Shown piece after piece: positions 24,595 through 31,607 of a DNA stretch of 64,000 nucleotides (the first letter of the stretch is position 1; each line of letters starts with the position of its first letter). Under the pieces are notes generated by a model. The model was given only the letters and a program-made list of their open reading frames with translations. It was not told the DNA's origin and did no database searches. A program made the position numbers and the translations under genes. This DNA comes from an uncultured Clostridia bacterium (GTDB taxonomy: Bacteria > Bacillota > Clostridia > Peptostreptococcales > Anaerovoracaceae): positions 1 through 64,000 of the forward strand of contig CAKQGQ010000005.1 of assembly GCA_934233735.1 (NCBI GenBank), read 5' to 3'.

Positions 24595-25642
24595 AGAGTA
24601 CTGGTTCTTCAGGCTCAAGGAAGATTTTTTCTTCAAAGATAAGAATATCCGAAAAATGAAACGAATGCCCAACAGTGTAGGTTTTGAATACATCGTGATT
24701 CTATTGGAGCTCTACTGTCTATCGATTGGAAACGGCGGTGTGTATGAAGCCGATTACAATCAATACGGAGAAGTGGATTACAACGCAATCGCAGCGGACA
24801 TTCAGCATCAGGATATCTCGCTTGTTCGCATGGCAGTTGAACATCTTATCGCAGTTGGCTTGATAGAAACTTATGATGGAGATGGCTTTTCTTACTTCAA
24901 CTTTCCGCAAGTCGTTAATTCTTTTGCGAAATCTTCTACAGACGCAGACAGAAAAAGATTTGAATATAACAAAGAGAAATCGCTTCCAAAGCCTGAGCAG
25001 AGGCAAATGGAAATGCGATTGCCGGAAGGCAAGGGCACAAGAAAGAATGTATTTCTTACGGAAGAGGAGTACCGGACATTCTGCAGTGCTTATGAAGACG
25101 CAGAAAGAATCATTGATATCTATTCCATGCGAAAGGTGCCGGGCACATCCGAAGATTTTTCAGAGCTTTTTAAGATTGCAAAAGTAATCGGCAGGGCAAA
25201 GCCGGGGCAAGAGGCGATTGAGAAAGTCTTAAAAGAGGCTGCAAATACCTATAGCGGTGTTTTCAAAAATGTGAGACTTTCCGAAGAGGAATGGAAAAAA
25301 CTACAGCGGATGTATGCAGAGCCTGAAAAACTGGTGGATGTGGTTAGTCAACGAATTTACGCAAACCCGGAGAAAGACAGTGGACATCATTATGCATTCT
25401 GCCTGAAAATTGGTCGAGATGATAAATGGAAAACGCTCGGAGAAAAAATGAAAGAGGAGCAAATGCGGGCAGAGGATAAGAGACAAAATCAAACAAAAGA
25501 AATGCAGAAAATCTATCGCAGGTACCGGACAGAGGCAGAAGCAGGCTTCGATCCGCCAAAGGAAATCATCGAAACCTTGGGAGAAGAAATCTATAGCGAA
25601 CTAAAGGAAATTGCACAAGCAGCTTTTAAAAAGCAGCAATAA
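24584..25642 (+). CDS. Replication-organizer-like protein (phage_rep_org_N type)
   Basis: A 352-residue protein starting at GTG 24584. Residues 1-125 (YWFFRLKEDFFFKDKNIRKM, FEYIVILLELYCLSI, VRMAVEHLIAVGLIE) match the winged-helix N-terminal domain of phage replisome organizers, which bind an origin and recruit the helicase loader. The C-terminal 220 residues are helical and charged, with two similar segments (FLTEEEYRTFCSAYEDAERIID and LSEEEWKKLQRMYAEPEKLVD), suggesting an internal duplication. Such genes may let a conjugative element replicate autonomously. The N-terminal assignment is fair; the overall role is inferred. Confidence 0.65.
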   Translation: MKNKEYWFFRLKEDFFFKDKNIRKMKRMPNSVGFEYIVILLELYCLSIGNGGVYEADYNQYGEVDYNAIAADIQHQDISLVRMAVEHLIAVGLIETYDGDGFSYFNFPQVVNSFAKSSTDADRKRFEYNKEKSLPKPEQRQMEMRLPEGKGTRKNVFLTEEEYRTFCSAYEDAERIIDIYSMRKVPGTSEDFSELFKIAKVIGRAKPGQEAIEKVLKEAANTYSGVFKNVRLSEEEWKKLQRMYAEPEKLVDVVSQRIYANPEKDSGHHYAFCLKIGRDDKWKTLGEKMKEEQMRAEDKRQNQTKEMQKIYRRYRTEAEAGFDPPKEIIETLGEEIYSELKEIAQAAFKKQQ

Positions 25643-25667
25643 AAAAGGACATGGGAGGCAGGATGTA

Positions 25668-26117
25668 ATGCCAAAGAAAGCGGAGAAAGTAATACGAGGC
25701 TTTGAAGTCATAAAGCCGTTTCGCGAATGCGTAATCACCTACTTGGAAAGCTACCACGCACTATCGCGGGCATATGAAAGCTTTGCGAACATAGACGGTA
25801 CAAAAAACAGCTGGTGTGAAAAAGTACTCTCCAAGGCGGCAATTGAACGGCACCTTTTTATGATAGAAGATGCGCTCGGACAAATCCCCGAAAAGTATCG
25901 AAATCCTGTAATGTATACCTTTGCAGGAGAAGCCTTGAGCACAGTCAGGATAGACATTGAATTTGAAATGGGAATGGACTATGGAGATGTTATCGTTTTT
26001 CGCGAAAAGCTCATCTATTTTGTGGCGAAAAACTTAGGCTTTCCGGTATCCGAAAAGGGAGAAGAGTGGGAAATTGAAGTACAAAGTGATGGCGAAATTA
26101 TAGTAGTCAGTGAATAA
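25668..26117 (+). CDS. Hypothetical protein upstream of parA
   Basis: A 149-residue protein starting at ATG 25668 behind GGGAGG. It is mixed helix and strand, with conserved-looking aromatic positions (ITYLESYHALSRAYESF, EFEMGMDYGDVIVFREKLIYFV) and an acidic C-terminus. I do not recognise a family. It sits 15 bases before parA and may be part of the partition or maintenance unit. Confidence 0.6.
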   Translation: MPKKAEKVIRGFEVIKPFRECVITYLESYHALSRAYESFANIDGTKNSWCEKVLSKAAIERHLFMIEDALGQIPEKYRNPVMYTFAGEALSTVRIDIEFEMGMDYGDVIVFREKLIYFVAKNLGFPVSEKGEEWEIEVQSDGEIIVVSE

Positions 26118-26132
26118 GAGGAGGACAGGACA

Positions 26133-26927
26133 ATGGCAAAAGTAATCGGAATTTGTAATTCAAAAGGCGGTGTAGGAAAAACAACTACAACCGATGCAAT
26201 GGGAGCAGGGCTTGTGAAACTGGGAAAGAAAGTATTGATTGTGGATGCGGATGATAGTAACCCATCCTTATCAAAGGTACATGGTTTTTATGATGAACAA
26301 ATGACCATCACAGATTTAATGCTTTTTACAAGCTGCGGCAGGCTTCGAAAAGAATTTTTAGATGAAATTATCAAGACAACAGACGAAGGGGTTGACATCA
26401 TTCCAAACGATGAAAAACTTCCGAATATCACAGCAGCACTCAATGCAAGCAAGGATGATGCGGTGCGGTTTGGAACGATGAAGCAGATTATTGATATGCT
26501 GCGTGAACAGTATGATTACATACTGATTGATACAGCTCCGGCAACCAATACCATGACGCTGAATGTACTGGCGGCGGTTGACGAAGTGCTGATTGTCTCC
26601 CAGGCACAGGATATGGGTGATGCGGCAATAGAGGTACTGTTATCCAATGTGATTGAAACAAAGAAAACAAGAAATGCAGGAATTAAATTCAGCGGACTGC
26701 TTCTTACGATGGTATCAAACTTAAAAGGCAGTCAGAAAAAGGCACAAGAAATGACAGACAAGTTTACCGGATACGGCGTGAAAGTTTTTCAGTCCGTCAT
26801 TCCAAGAGGCGGAAGCGCTGAAAAATTTTCCGAGAGCGGAAAGAGCATTTTGGGATACCGGCCGTTTTCTCCGGCTGCCAAAGCATACCGCTCCTTTGTC
26901 AGAGAATATTTAGAAAGCGAGGAATAA
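26133..26927 (+). CDS. parA: ParA-family partition ATPase
   Basis: A 264-residue ParA/Soj-type ATPase. The deviant Walker A is KGGVGKTTT at residues 11-19; Walker A' (VLIVDADD) and Walker B (YILIDTAPATN) are present. It would cooperate with the ParB encoded four bases downstream to segregate the excised or replicating element, or to stabilise it. It lacks an N-terminal DNA-binding extension, so autoregulation through an operator is less likely than in plasmid ParA type Ia. Identification is firm. Confidence 0.9.
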   Translation: MAKVIGICNSKGGVGKTTTTDAMGAGLVKLGKKVLIVDADDSNPSLSKVHGFYDEQMTITDLMLFTSCGRLRKEFLDEIIKTTDEGVDIIPNDEKLPNITAALNASKDDAVRFGTMKQIIDMLREQYDYILIDTAPATNTMTLNVLAAVDEVLIVSQAQDMGDAAIEVLLSNVIETKKTRNAGIKFSGLLLTMVSNLKGSQKKAQEMTDKFTGYGVKVFQSVIPRGGSAEKFSESGKSILGYRPFSPAAKAYRSFVREYLESEE

Positions 26928-26930
26928 GGC

Positions 26931-27977
26931 ATGAATGAAAATAAGATGTCAAGCCTGATGGCAGAAATGATGAGCCTTCAGGCAGAATGCGGAAAGGACA
27001 GTCTGCACGACGAGCTGTATGGGACGAAAAAAACGGAAGAGAAAAAAGAAGAGAAGAGCGGTTTTCAAATGCTGCCGCTTACCGACCTCATGCCGTACCA
27101 CAGCGGAGACGGACATCCGTTTGAAGTCACAGAAGACGACGATATGAAAAGGCTTCGCGAAATCCTTTCGCAAGACGGCAAGGTACTGGAGCCAATCATC
27201 GTAAGACCGGAAAAAGAATTTCCCGGAAAGTATGAAATCATAGCCGGACATAGAAGAACAAAGCTGTCAAAGGAATTTGGGTGGGAAACCATTCCGGCAA
27301 CCATTTGTCCGGATATGGATGAAGCAGACATCACAAAACTTATGATTGTCACCAATACGGAAGGCAGGAAAAATTTAAAGCCCTCCACGCTGGCAAGGGC
27401 ATATAAGCAGTACCTTGAGGCAAATAAACGTGCAAAAGGCGGCGACCGCAAATCGCAGAATTTCAACGAAAATCAATTTGTTCAAGTTGAACAAATTGAT
27501 TCTACAATAAGCGCAGCATCTAAGAATTTCGGCGTGAGTATATCAAAAATTCAAAGATATGCTCGCCTGACCGAGCTTTGCGAGAGCCTGCTTGCGATGG
27601 TGGATGAGGACAAGCTGAAAATGGGCATCGGGGTAGAGCTTTCATATCTTTCGCCGGACATTCAGGAGATTATCTACCGCATTATCACAAGGAAAAAGGT
27701 GAAGGTAAGCCTGGAGCAGGCGCAGGAGCTGCACCGCATGGCAAAAGAAGATACTCTTACAGACGACTTTGTTATACAATATTTCAGAGAAGCTGCGGGC
27801 GAAAAGGAAAACGCTCCAAGACCTGTGAAGATCAATGAGAAGTCCATCACAAGACTTCTTCCGAAGACGCTGCAGGCAGCAGAAAATGAGAGAAAAGTAA
27901 AATACATTGAAGCTGCGTTTGCAAAGTATGAAGAGTATTTAAAGGAGCACCCGGAAGAAAGCGAAAGCTGGAATTAA
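26931..27977 (+). CDS. parB: ParB-family partition protein
   Basis: A 348-residue ParB/Spo0J-type DNA-binding protein. The ParB nuclease-like N-domain has PIIVRPEKEFPGKYEIIAGHRR, with the GHRR nucleotide-contacting box at about residues 104-107. The central helix-turn-helix (TISAASKNFGVSISKIQRYARL) should read parS. The N-terminal 45 residues are acidic and Lys-rich and may touch ParA. The coding sequence itself contains a 31-bp perfect palindrome at 27471-27501, just before the helix-turn-helix codons. It pairs with parA in an operon of four-base spacing. Confidence 0.9.
   Translation: MNENKMSSLMAEMMSLQAECGKDSLHDELYGTKKTEEKKEEKSGFQMLPLTDLMPYHSGDGHPFEVTEDDDMKRLREILSQDGKVLEPIIVRPEKEFPGKYEIIAGHRRTKLSKEFGWETIPATICPDMDEADITKLMIVTNTEGRKNLKPSTLARAYKQYLEANKRAKGGDRKSQNFNENQFVQVEQIDSTISAASKNFGVSISKIQRYARLTELCESLLAMVDEDKLKMGIGVELSYLSPDIQEIIYRIITRKKVKVSLEQAQELHRMAKEDTLTDDFVIQYFREAAGEKENAPRPVKINEKSITRLLPKTLQAAENERKVKYIEAAFAKYEEYLKEHPEESESWN
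27471..27501. promoter_or_regulatory. 31-bp perfect palindrome inside parB, candidate parS
   Basis: The arms AATCAATTTGTTCAA (27471-27485) and TTGAACAAATTGATT (27487-27501) are perfectly complementary around one central G. Palindromes of this length are not expected by chance, and ParB binds long palindromes. It encodes NQFVQVEQID. A parS site within par genes is known in other systems; here it is inferred. Confidence 0.6.
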
Positions 27978-28104
27978 ACCGATAAGCGTTTTGCCTGTTT
28001 CACCATCCCTTCCGAAACAGACAAGGATACTTTATAAAAGCGGGGCGCAAGGTTTCTGCGCTCCGACTATCAAACGATGAAATGCAATAGGAAAGGAGCA
28101 GGAC

Positions 28105-28458
28105 ATGGAACCAAGAAGAGAAATGAGCTGGACAATCAGCAATAACGAAGAAGAAATCAAGGATATTTGTTTTGAAGTATTTGACCCGGACGAGCCGTTT
28201 GCAAATGCCGATGATGCCGAAGGACAGGCATGGGAAAAAGTTGTGGAAATGGGCGGACTGGAAAAAGGCGAGCACTTCATCCTTTACTGCAACGGAAACG
28301 ACACGCTTGCGGTAACCTCCATTTTAAAGGTCTGTATGCGGGAAGGAATCAACATCCGGCTGATGCACCGCACAAAGAATGGATGGATGGCGCAGGAGTT
28401 TGACATGGAGGAGCTGGGCAAAGCCGGAGCCGATGCCATGCTATGGGATGAATTTTGA
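28105..28458 (+). CDS. Hypothetical protein between the two ParB genes
   Basis: A 117-residue acidic protein with GGAGC before the ATG. It has a compact alpha/beta look (HFILYCNGNDTLAVTSILKVCMREGINIRLM) and no motif I recognise. It directly precedes and is coupled to a second ParB-family gene. A short hairpin (GGGGCGCA at 28042-28049 with TGCGCTCC at 28057-28064) lies in the 127-base gap upstream. Confidence 0.6.
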   Translation: MEPRREMSWTISNNEEEIKDICFEVFDPDEPFANADDAEGQAWEKVVEMGGLEKGEHFILYCNGNDTLAVTSILKVCMREGINIRLMHRTKNGWMAQEFDMEELGKAGADAMLWDEF

Positions 28459-28459
28459 T

Positions 28460-29269
28460 ATGGAAACCGTGGTAGAAATCAAAATCTCGGATATTCGATT
28501 TTTCGGACAAAGCCGAAAAGACCATTATTTCAAATCACAGGAAGCAAAGATTACCGAACTTGCAGAGAGCATTGCGCGGGTTGGCATTTTGGAGCCGCTG
28601 ATTGTCCGCAAGGACAAGAGCGGAAAAGCAAAGTATGAACTGATTGCCGGAGAAACAAGGCTAAAGGCTGCATTAAAAAACGGACTGGAAACGGTTCCGT
28701 GCATTATCCGGAATCTTGAGGATTTTGATGCCCGGCGGCAGTACAGTGATACGAACATCTACCGGGAGAGTATCAGCGTTATGGAAAAAGCCTATATGAT
28801 TCGCAGTCAAAGAGAAAACTGGGAAGATATAAAGGCAGAGGAGATGGATGTAACGGAAAAACAGAAGATGAAATATATCCGGCTTACGGAGCTGATTCCA
28901 ATGATGCAGGAACTGATAGACAGCAGGCAGATTTCCGTTGATGCAGGAAGTCTTGCATCGGAACTTCCAAAGGAGATTCAGAAACTGATTTACATAAACA
29001 TCGCAGGGACGAAACGAATCCTGATGCCGCAGGCAGTCAAGGAATTAAGCAGCCTTTGCAGGAAGCGAAAGCTTACGCCCGATGATGTGGAAGAAGTCAT
29101 TTTAAAGACGCAGCCGGATGTGAAGAAATGCGTTACCTACCGAGTTCCGAGAAGCACTTTGCGACGACTTCCGGAAGAGTACCGGAAAAAATCAAAATTC
29201 GAGGAAATCATTTTGCAGGTTTGCGAAATGCTGGCAGACGGAAGTTTAACACTTCCGAAAAGAAAATAG
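28460..29269 (+). CDS. Second ParB/Srx-domain protein
   Basis: A 269-residue protein of the ParB-like nuclease fold: IKISDIRFFGQSRKDHYF, ILEPLIVRKDKSGKAKYELIAGE, then ETRLKAAL in place of the GHRR box, and a helical region with a probable helix-turn-helix. It differs clearly from the ParB at 26,931, so it is not a recent duplicate. The start is uncertain: ATG 28460 is one base after the previous stop, and ATG 28448 is also in frame. It may be a regulator of transfer genes or a second partition adaptor. Confidence 0.75.
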   Translation: METVVEIKISDIRFFGQSRKDHYFKSQEAKITELAESIARVGILEPLIVRKDKSGKAKYELIAGETRLKAALKNGLETVPCIIRNLEDFDARRQYSDTNIYRESISVMEKAYMIRSQRENWEDIKAEEMDVTEKQKMKYIRLTELIPMMQELIDSRQISVDAGSLASELPKEIQKLIYINIAGTKRILMPQAVKELSSLCRKRKLTPDDVEEVILKTQPDVKKCVTYRVPRSTLRRLPEEYRKKSKFEEIILQVCEMLADGSLTLPKRK

Positions 29270-29282
29270 GAGGGAAAATAAA

Positions 29283-29468
29283 ATGGGAATTGATAGGATT
29301 GTATTTGGCTTTTTTCGTAGTCACTTTCATGGTCTTCTTGTAGGTTTAATTGTGATGATACTTCTTTTGCTGATATCAAAAAAGTTAGGTGTTGATATTG
29401 CTAATGCACTGATGGCACTGATATTCTTATCGATTTTCGTTGGTGCAATAGGGACATTATTTATTTGA
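29283..29468 (+). CDS. Small two-helix membrane protein
   Basis: A 61-residue protein with AGGAGG before its ATG. Two hydrophobic stretches (LLVGLIVMILLLLI and ALMALIFLSIFVGAIGTLF) indicate two membrane helices. No family is recognised. Its last codons are inside the 40-bp palindrome at 29461-29500. A maintenance or conjugation accessory role is possible; there is no sequence evidence for a toxin beyond size and hydrophobicity. Confidence 0.6.
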   Translation: MGIDRIVFGFFRSHFHGLLVGLIVMILLLLISKKLGVDIANALMALIFLSIFVGAIGTLFI

Positions 29469-29500
29469 TTTTGAGAAGCGCGCTTCCCAAAATCAAATAA
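29461..29500. repeat. 40-bp near-perfect palindrome
   Basis: The two 20-base arms (29461-29480 and 29481-29500) are complementary with one mismatch and no loop. No T-run follows on either strand, so a simple terminator is unlikely. Twenty-three bases of it (29475-29497) recur at 29668-29690 with two differences. It could be an operator, a recombination site or a very stable RNA fold. Confidence 0.65.
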
Positions 29501-29530
29501 AAAAATATTTTCAAAAAACGTATAAAAGTA

Positions 29531-29559
29531 CTGACAAGCCCCAAAAAAAGGTTTATTAT
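29531..29559 (+). promoter_or_regulatory. Promoter of the HU gene
   Basis: CTGACA (29531-29536), 17 bases, TATTAT (29554-29559). Transcripts would carry a leader of about 135 bases containing a short ORF and a T-tailed hairpin before the HU start codon. Confidence 0.65.
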
Positions 29560-29594
29560 GATATTGTGCAAGAGGAGTTACAAATTCCCTGCCA

Positions 29595-29648
29595 ATGTCC
29601 TGGCTTGCCGGCAAGTACGGCAAGCCTATTTTTATACCAAAACCGTAA
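29595..29648 (+). CDS. Putative 17-residue leader peptide
   Basis: ATG 29595 to TAA 29648 encodes MSWLAGKYGKPIFIPKP. AGAGGAG lies about 17 bases upstream, a long spacing, so initiation would be modest. The codons lie exactly across the hairpin at 29602-29634, so a translating or stalled ribosome would control whether that hairpin forms. This layout resembles ribosome-mediated attenuation. No downstream resistance gene is present; the next gene is HU. Confidence 0.4.
   Translation: MSWLAGKYGKPIFIPKP
29602..29634 (+). terminator. Attenuator-like hairpin in the HU leader
   Basis: Perfect 9-bp arms GGCTTGCCG (29602-29610) and CGGCAAGCC (29618-29626) with a seven-base loop, followed by TATTTTTAT. 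It has the form of an intrinsic terminator but lies between the HU promoter and the HU gene, so some transcripts should stop here. Confidence 0.75.
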
Positions 29649-29663
29649 GGGAAAAATGAAATC

Positions 29664-29690
29664 CGGGAAGTGCGCTTCCCGAAATCAAAA
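29664..29690. repeat. Second copy of the palindromic motif, ahead of HU
   Basis: CGGGAAG (29664-29670) and CTTCCCG (29675-29681) form a short hairpin. The segment 29668-29690 repeats 29475-29497 with two differences. It ends just before the AGGAG of the HU gene, so a folded or protein-bound form could mask that ribosome binding site. Confidence 0.6.
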
Positions 29691-29702
29691 AGGAGAAGAA
29701 AA

Positions 29703-29981
29703 ATGACAAAGAATGAATTCATTGCTGCTGTTGCAGAAAAAACAGAATTAACAAAGAAGGATACAGAAATAACGCTGAATGCAATTTTGGATACGATTCA
29801 GGAAGCGCTTGCAAATGGCGAAAAGGTTCAGTTTACAGGATTTGGAAGTTTTGAAACGAAAGAGCGTGCAGCAAGAACCGGAAGAAATCCAAGAAATCCG
29901 GAAGAAACCATTGAAATTCCAGCATCCAAGCAGCCGACTTTTAAGGCAGGGAAACTGCTTAAGGATGCGGTCAATCGTTAA
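29703..29981 (+). CDS. hup: HU-family DNA-binding protein
   Basis: A 92-residue histone-like protein that bends DNA. It begins MTKNEFIAAVAEKTELTKKD and has the family signature GFGSFETKERAARTGRNPRN with the DNA-clamping arm, including the Pro-containing turn. ATG 29703 has AGGAG eight bases upstream. It may help assemble excision, transfer or replication complexes of the element. The upstream leader with a terminator-like hairpin suggests controlled expression. Confidence 0.92.
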   Translation: MTKNEFIAAVAEKTELTKKDTEITLNAILDTIQEALANGEKVQFTGFGSFETKERAARTGRNPRNPEETIEIPASKQPTFKAGKLLKDAVNR

Positions 29982-30074
29982 GAGAAAGCATTGACAGGAG
30001 CGAAGATTAGGAGTAAAATAAATATGAACAAATGTTCGCAAGTGTAGTTCTGAAAGAGAAAGAGGAAAGAGATT

Positions 30075-31175
30075 ATGAAGAAATTATTCACAACCATACT
30101 TATTACAATGCTGACTTTCACAGCATCCACATTTGCCTATGCAGACGAAGTCACCGTATGCCCGGAGGAATCCCCAGCGGCAACCATCGCTGCAGCTCAG
30201 GCTGCGGTGAATATAAAAAATATAAAGCCGGAGCTGAAAGCAGCATCGTATTCCTACAACAAAGTTAAGCTGTCATGGGATGAAGTCAGCGGCGCAGGCG
30301 GATATGAAGTGTACCGCGCGACGAGCAAAACAGGCAAGTTTCAGAAAGTCGCTGCTATAGCAGCGGAAAAAACATCCTATATCAATACCGGGCTTACTTG
30401 CGGTAAGGCTTACTGGTATAAGCTCCGTGCATATCAAGTAAAGAGTGGCAAGAAAGTCTACTCAAAATATTCCGAAATCAAGAGCACTTATCCGAAGCCG
30501 AGTAAGGTGAAGGCCGCAAGCGTAAAATTTTCAAATAGAGATTTTGTTGGATTTGAAATAAACTGGGCGAAAACTACCGGAGCAGACGGCTATCAGCTGC
30601 AGTTTAAGCCCGGTAACGGAAAATGGAGTACCTACTACCGCGAATACAATAGCTTCACCAAACGATGGGAAAATACTTATCCGGATGAATATAAGGGTAA
30701 GAAAGAAAGATTCAATGTAAAATACATCGTGCTTGGGACTGAGGCAAGCTGGGCAACGGGTTACAGTGAAGATAGCTACAGCTTCCGCGTCAGAGCATAT
30801 AAGACGGTAAACGGAAAGAAAGTCTTTGGACTGTACTCAGAGCCGACCACCATCAAGCCTGTTTGGAAATCCGGAAAGGAGCTCCAAGATTTTGTGCATA
30901 CTTGGGTAGACGAAAATTACCCAACCTACGACAGAGCAGAAGCTGAAGAGTATGCAAAACACGCGACCCCGGAAAACGGAACGAGCTGGGGAACCACATG
31001 GACTTGGTACACAATAAACCAATATACAACGAAAGAAAACATTCTTAAATATTTCTGTGAAGGAACATTAAAATACTATTTCGGTGCATGGTGGGGACTT
31101 GCAGAAGAAACAAGGGGCATTCTGTATACGCGTGACCTTGGCGATGGAACCTACCAAGTATGGTGGCTTGGATAA
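30075..31175 (+). CDS. Secreted protein with Fn3-like repeats
   Basis: A 366-residue exported protein. The signal peptide is MKKLFTTILITMLTFTASTFAYA. Two Fn3-like modules follow (about residues 55-135, with YEVYRATSKTGKF and KAYWYKLRAYQVKSGKKVYSKYSE, and about 140-255, with SFRVRAYKTVNGKKVFGLYSE). The last 110 residues are Trp- and Tyr-rich (WGTTWTWYTINQYTT, YQVWWLG) and unlike any family I know. The Fn3 module resembles those in the chromosomal proteins at 213 and 12,748. No anchor is visible. It is probably a surface or secreted cargo protein. Confidence 0.75.
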   Translation: MKKLFTTILITMLTFTASTFAYADEVTVCPEESPAATIAAAQAAVNIKNIKPELKAASYSYNKVKLSWDEVSGAGGYEVYRATSKTGKFQKVAAIAAEKTSYINTGLTCGKAYWYKLRAYQVKSGKKVYSKYSEIKSTYPKPSKVKAASVKFSNRDFVGFEINWAKTTGADGYQLQFKPGNGKWSTYYREYNSFTKRWENTYPDEYKGKKERFNVKYIVLGTEASWATGYSEDSYSFRVRAYKTVNGKKVFGLYSEPTTIKPVWKSGKELQDFVHTWVDENYPTYDRAEAEEYAKHATPENGTSWGTTWTWYTINQYTTKENILKYFCEGTLKYYFGAWWGLAEETRGILYTRDLGDGTYQVWWLG

Positions 31176-31180
31176 AGCAC

Positions 31181-31209
31181 TTGCAGAAATGAAAAAAATA
31201 GAATAAACT
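31181..31209 (+). promoter_or_regulatory. Possible promoter of the small toxin gene
   Basis: TTGCAG (31181-31186), 17 bases, TAAACT (31204-31209). It lies about 60 bases before the small hydrophobic ORF. Confidence 0.35.
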
Positions 31210-31270
31210 AAGTTAGAATCAGGATTATCCGCTGGGCGGTTTCGTCACTTTCCGAAAGGAGGTGATGCCT

Positions 31271-31360
31271 ATGACATACATAACAGTAAGTGATTTACTC
31301 ACCTATTCACTTGTATTGATAGGACTTGCGTCACTGATCGTTTCGATTAAACGCAAGTAA
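31271..31360 (+). CDS. Putative holin-like (type I) toxin, 29 residues
   Basis: A 29-residue peptide beginning MTYITVSDLLTYSLVLIG and ending SIKRK: a single membrane helix with a basic tail. AAAGGAGGTG ends seven bases before ATG 31271; an in-frame ATG at 31265 is too near it. An intrinsic terminator follows within five bases. This size, the very strong ribosome binding site and the tight terminator match the 'putative holin-like toxin' peptides common in clostridial elements, thought to be type I toxins kept silent by an antisense RNA. The antisense RNA is not evident by eye. Confidence 0.65.
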   Translation: MTYITVSDLLTYSLVLIGLASLIVSIKRK

Positions 31361-31364
31361 AGGA

Positions 31365-31395
31365 AAAACCGCCAAACAATGCGTTTGACGGTTTT
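31365..31395 (+). terminator. Terminator of the small toxin gene
   Basis: AAAACCGCCAAAC (31365-31377) and GTTTGACGGTTTT (31383-31395) pair with one mismatch around a five-base loop. The A-rich left and T-rich right ends make it usable on both strands. Confidence 0.8.
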
Positions 31396-31532
31396 CGTTA
31401 AAACTTTCGACGGAACCGCCGTGCAAAAAGCGGTAATCCTTTTTCTATATATTACACCACAATTTAAAAAATGTCAAACAGCAGCAGAGCATTTCTGCTG
31501 TTTTTTTGTGCAGAAAACGGGAGGAAAGAAGA

Positions 31533-31607
31533 ATGGGAAAAGCACGAGAGCCGACGAAAAGGAATCGAAACACAGAAAAATTACAGAGAGGAACAGAAAA
31601 AGCATGA
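31533..31607 (+). CDS. 24-residue upstream ORF of the adhesin gene
   Basis: ATG 31533, preceded by GGGAGGAAAG, encodes a 24-residue basic peptide (MGKAREPTKRNRNTEKL...) and stops in ATGA shared with the adhesin start at 31604. Its ribosome binding site is stronger than the adhesin's own, so translation of the adhesin may depend on reading this ORF first. The peptide has no recognisable function. Confidence 0.45.
   Translation: MGKAREPTKRNRNTEKLQRGTEKA

Noticed and set aside
28379..28459. Earlier start of the second ParB-like protein
   Set aside because: It would overlap the preceding gene by 80 bases, and the extra residues (MDGWRRSLTW...) read as shadow sequence.
29602..29634. Ordinary terminator of the upstream 61-residue gene
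   Set aside because: It lies downstream of a good promoter at 29,531 and within a short ORF, so attenuation of HU fits better. Termination of upstream read-through may still occur.
31379..31603. 75 extra N-terminal codons of the giant adhesin
   Set aside because: They run through the terminator of the small toxin gene and lack a ribosome binding site. The signal peptide begins cleanly at ATG 31604.
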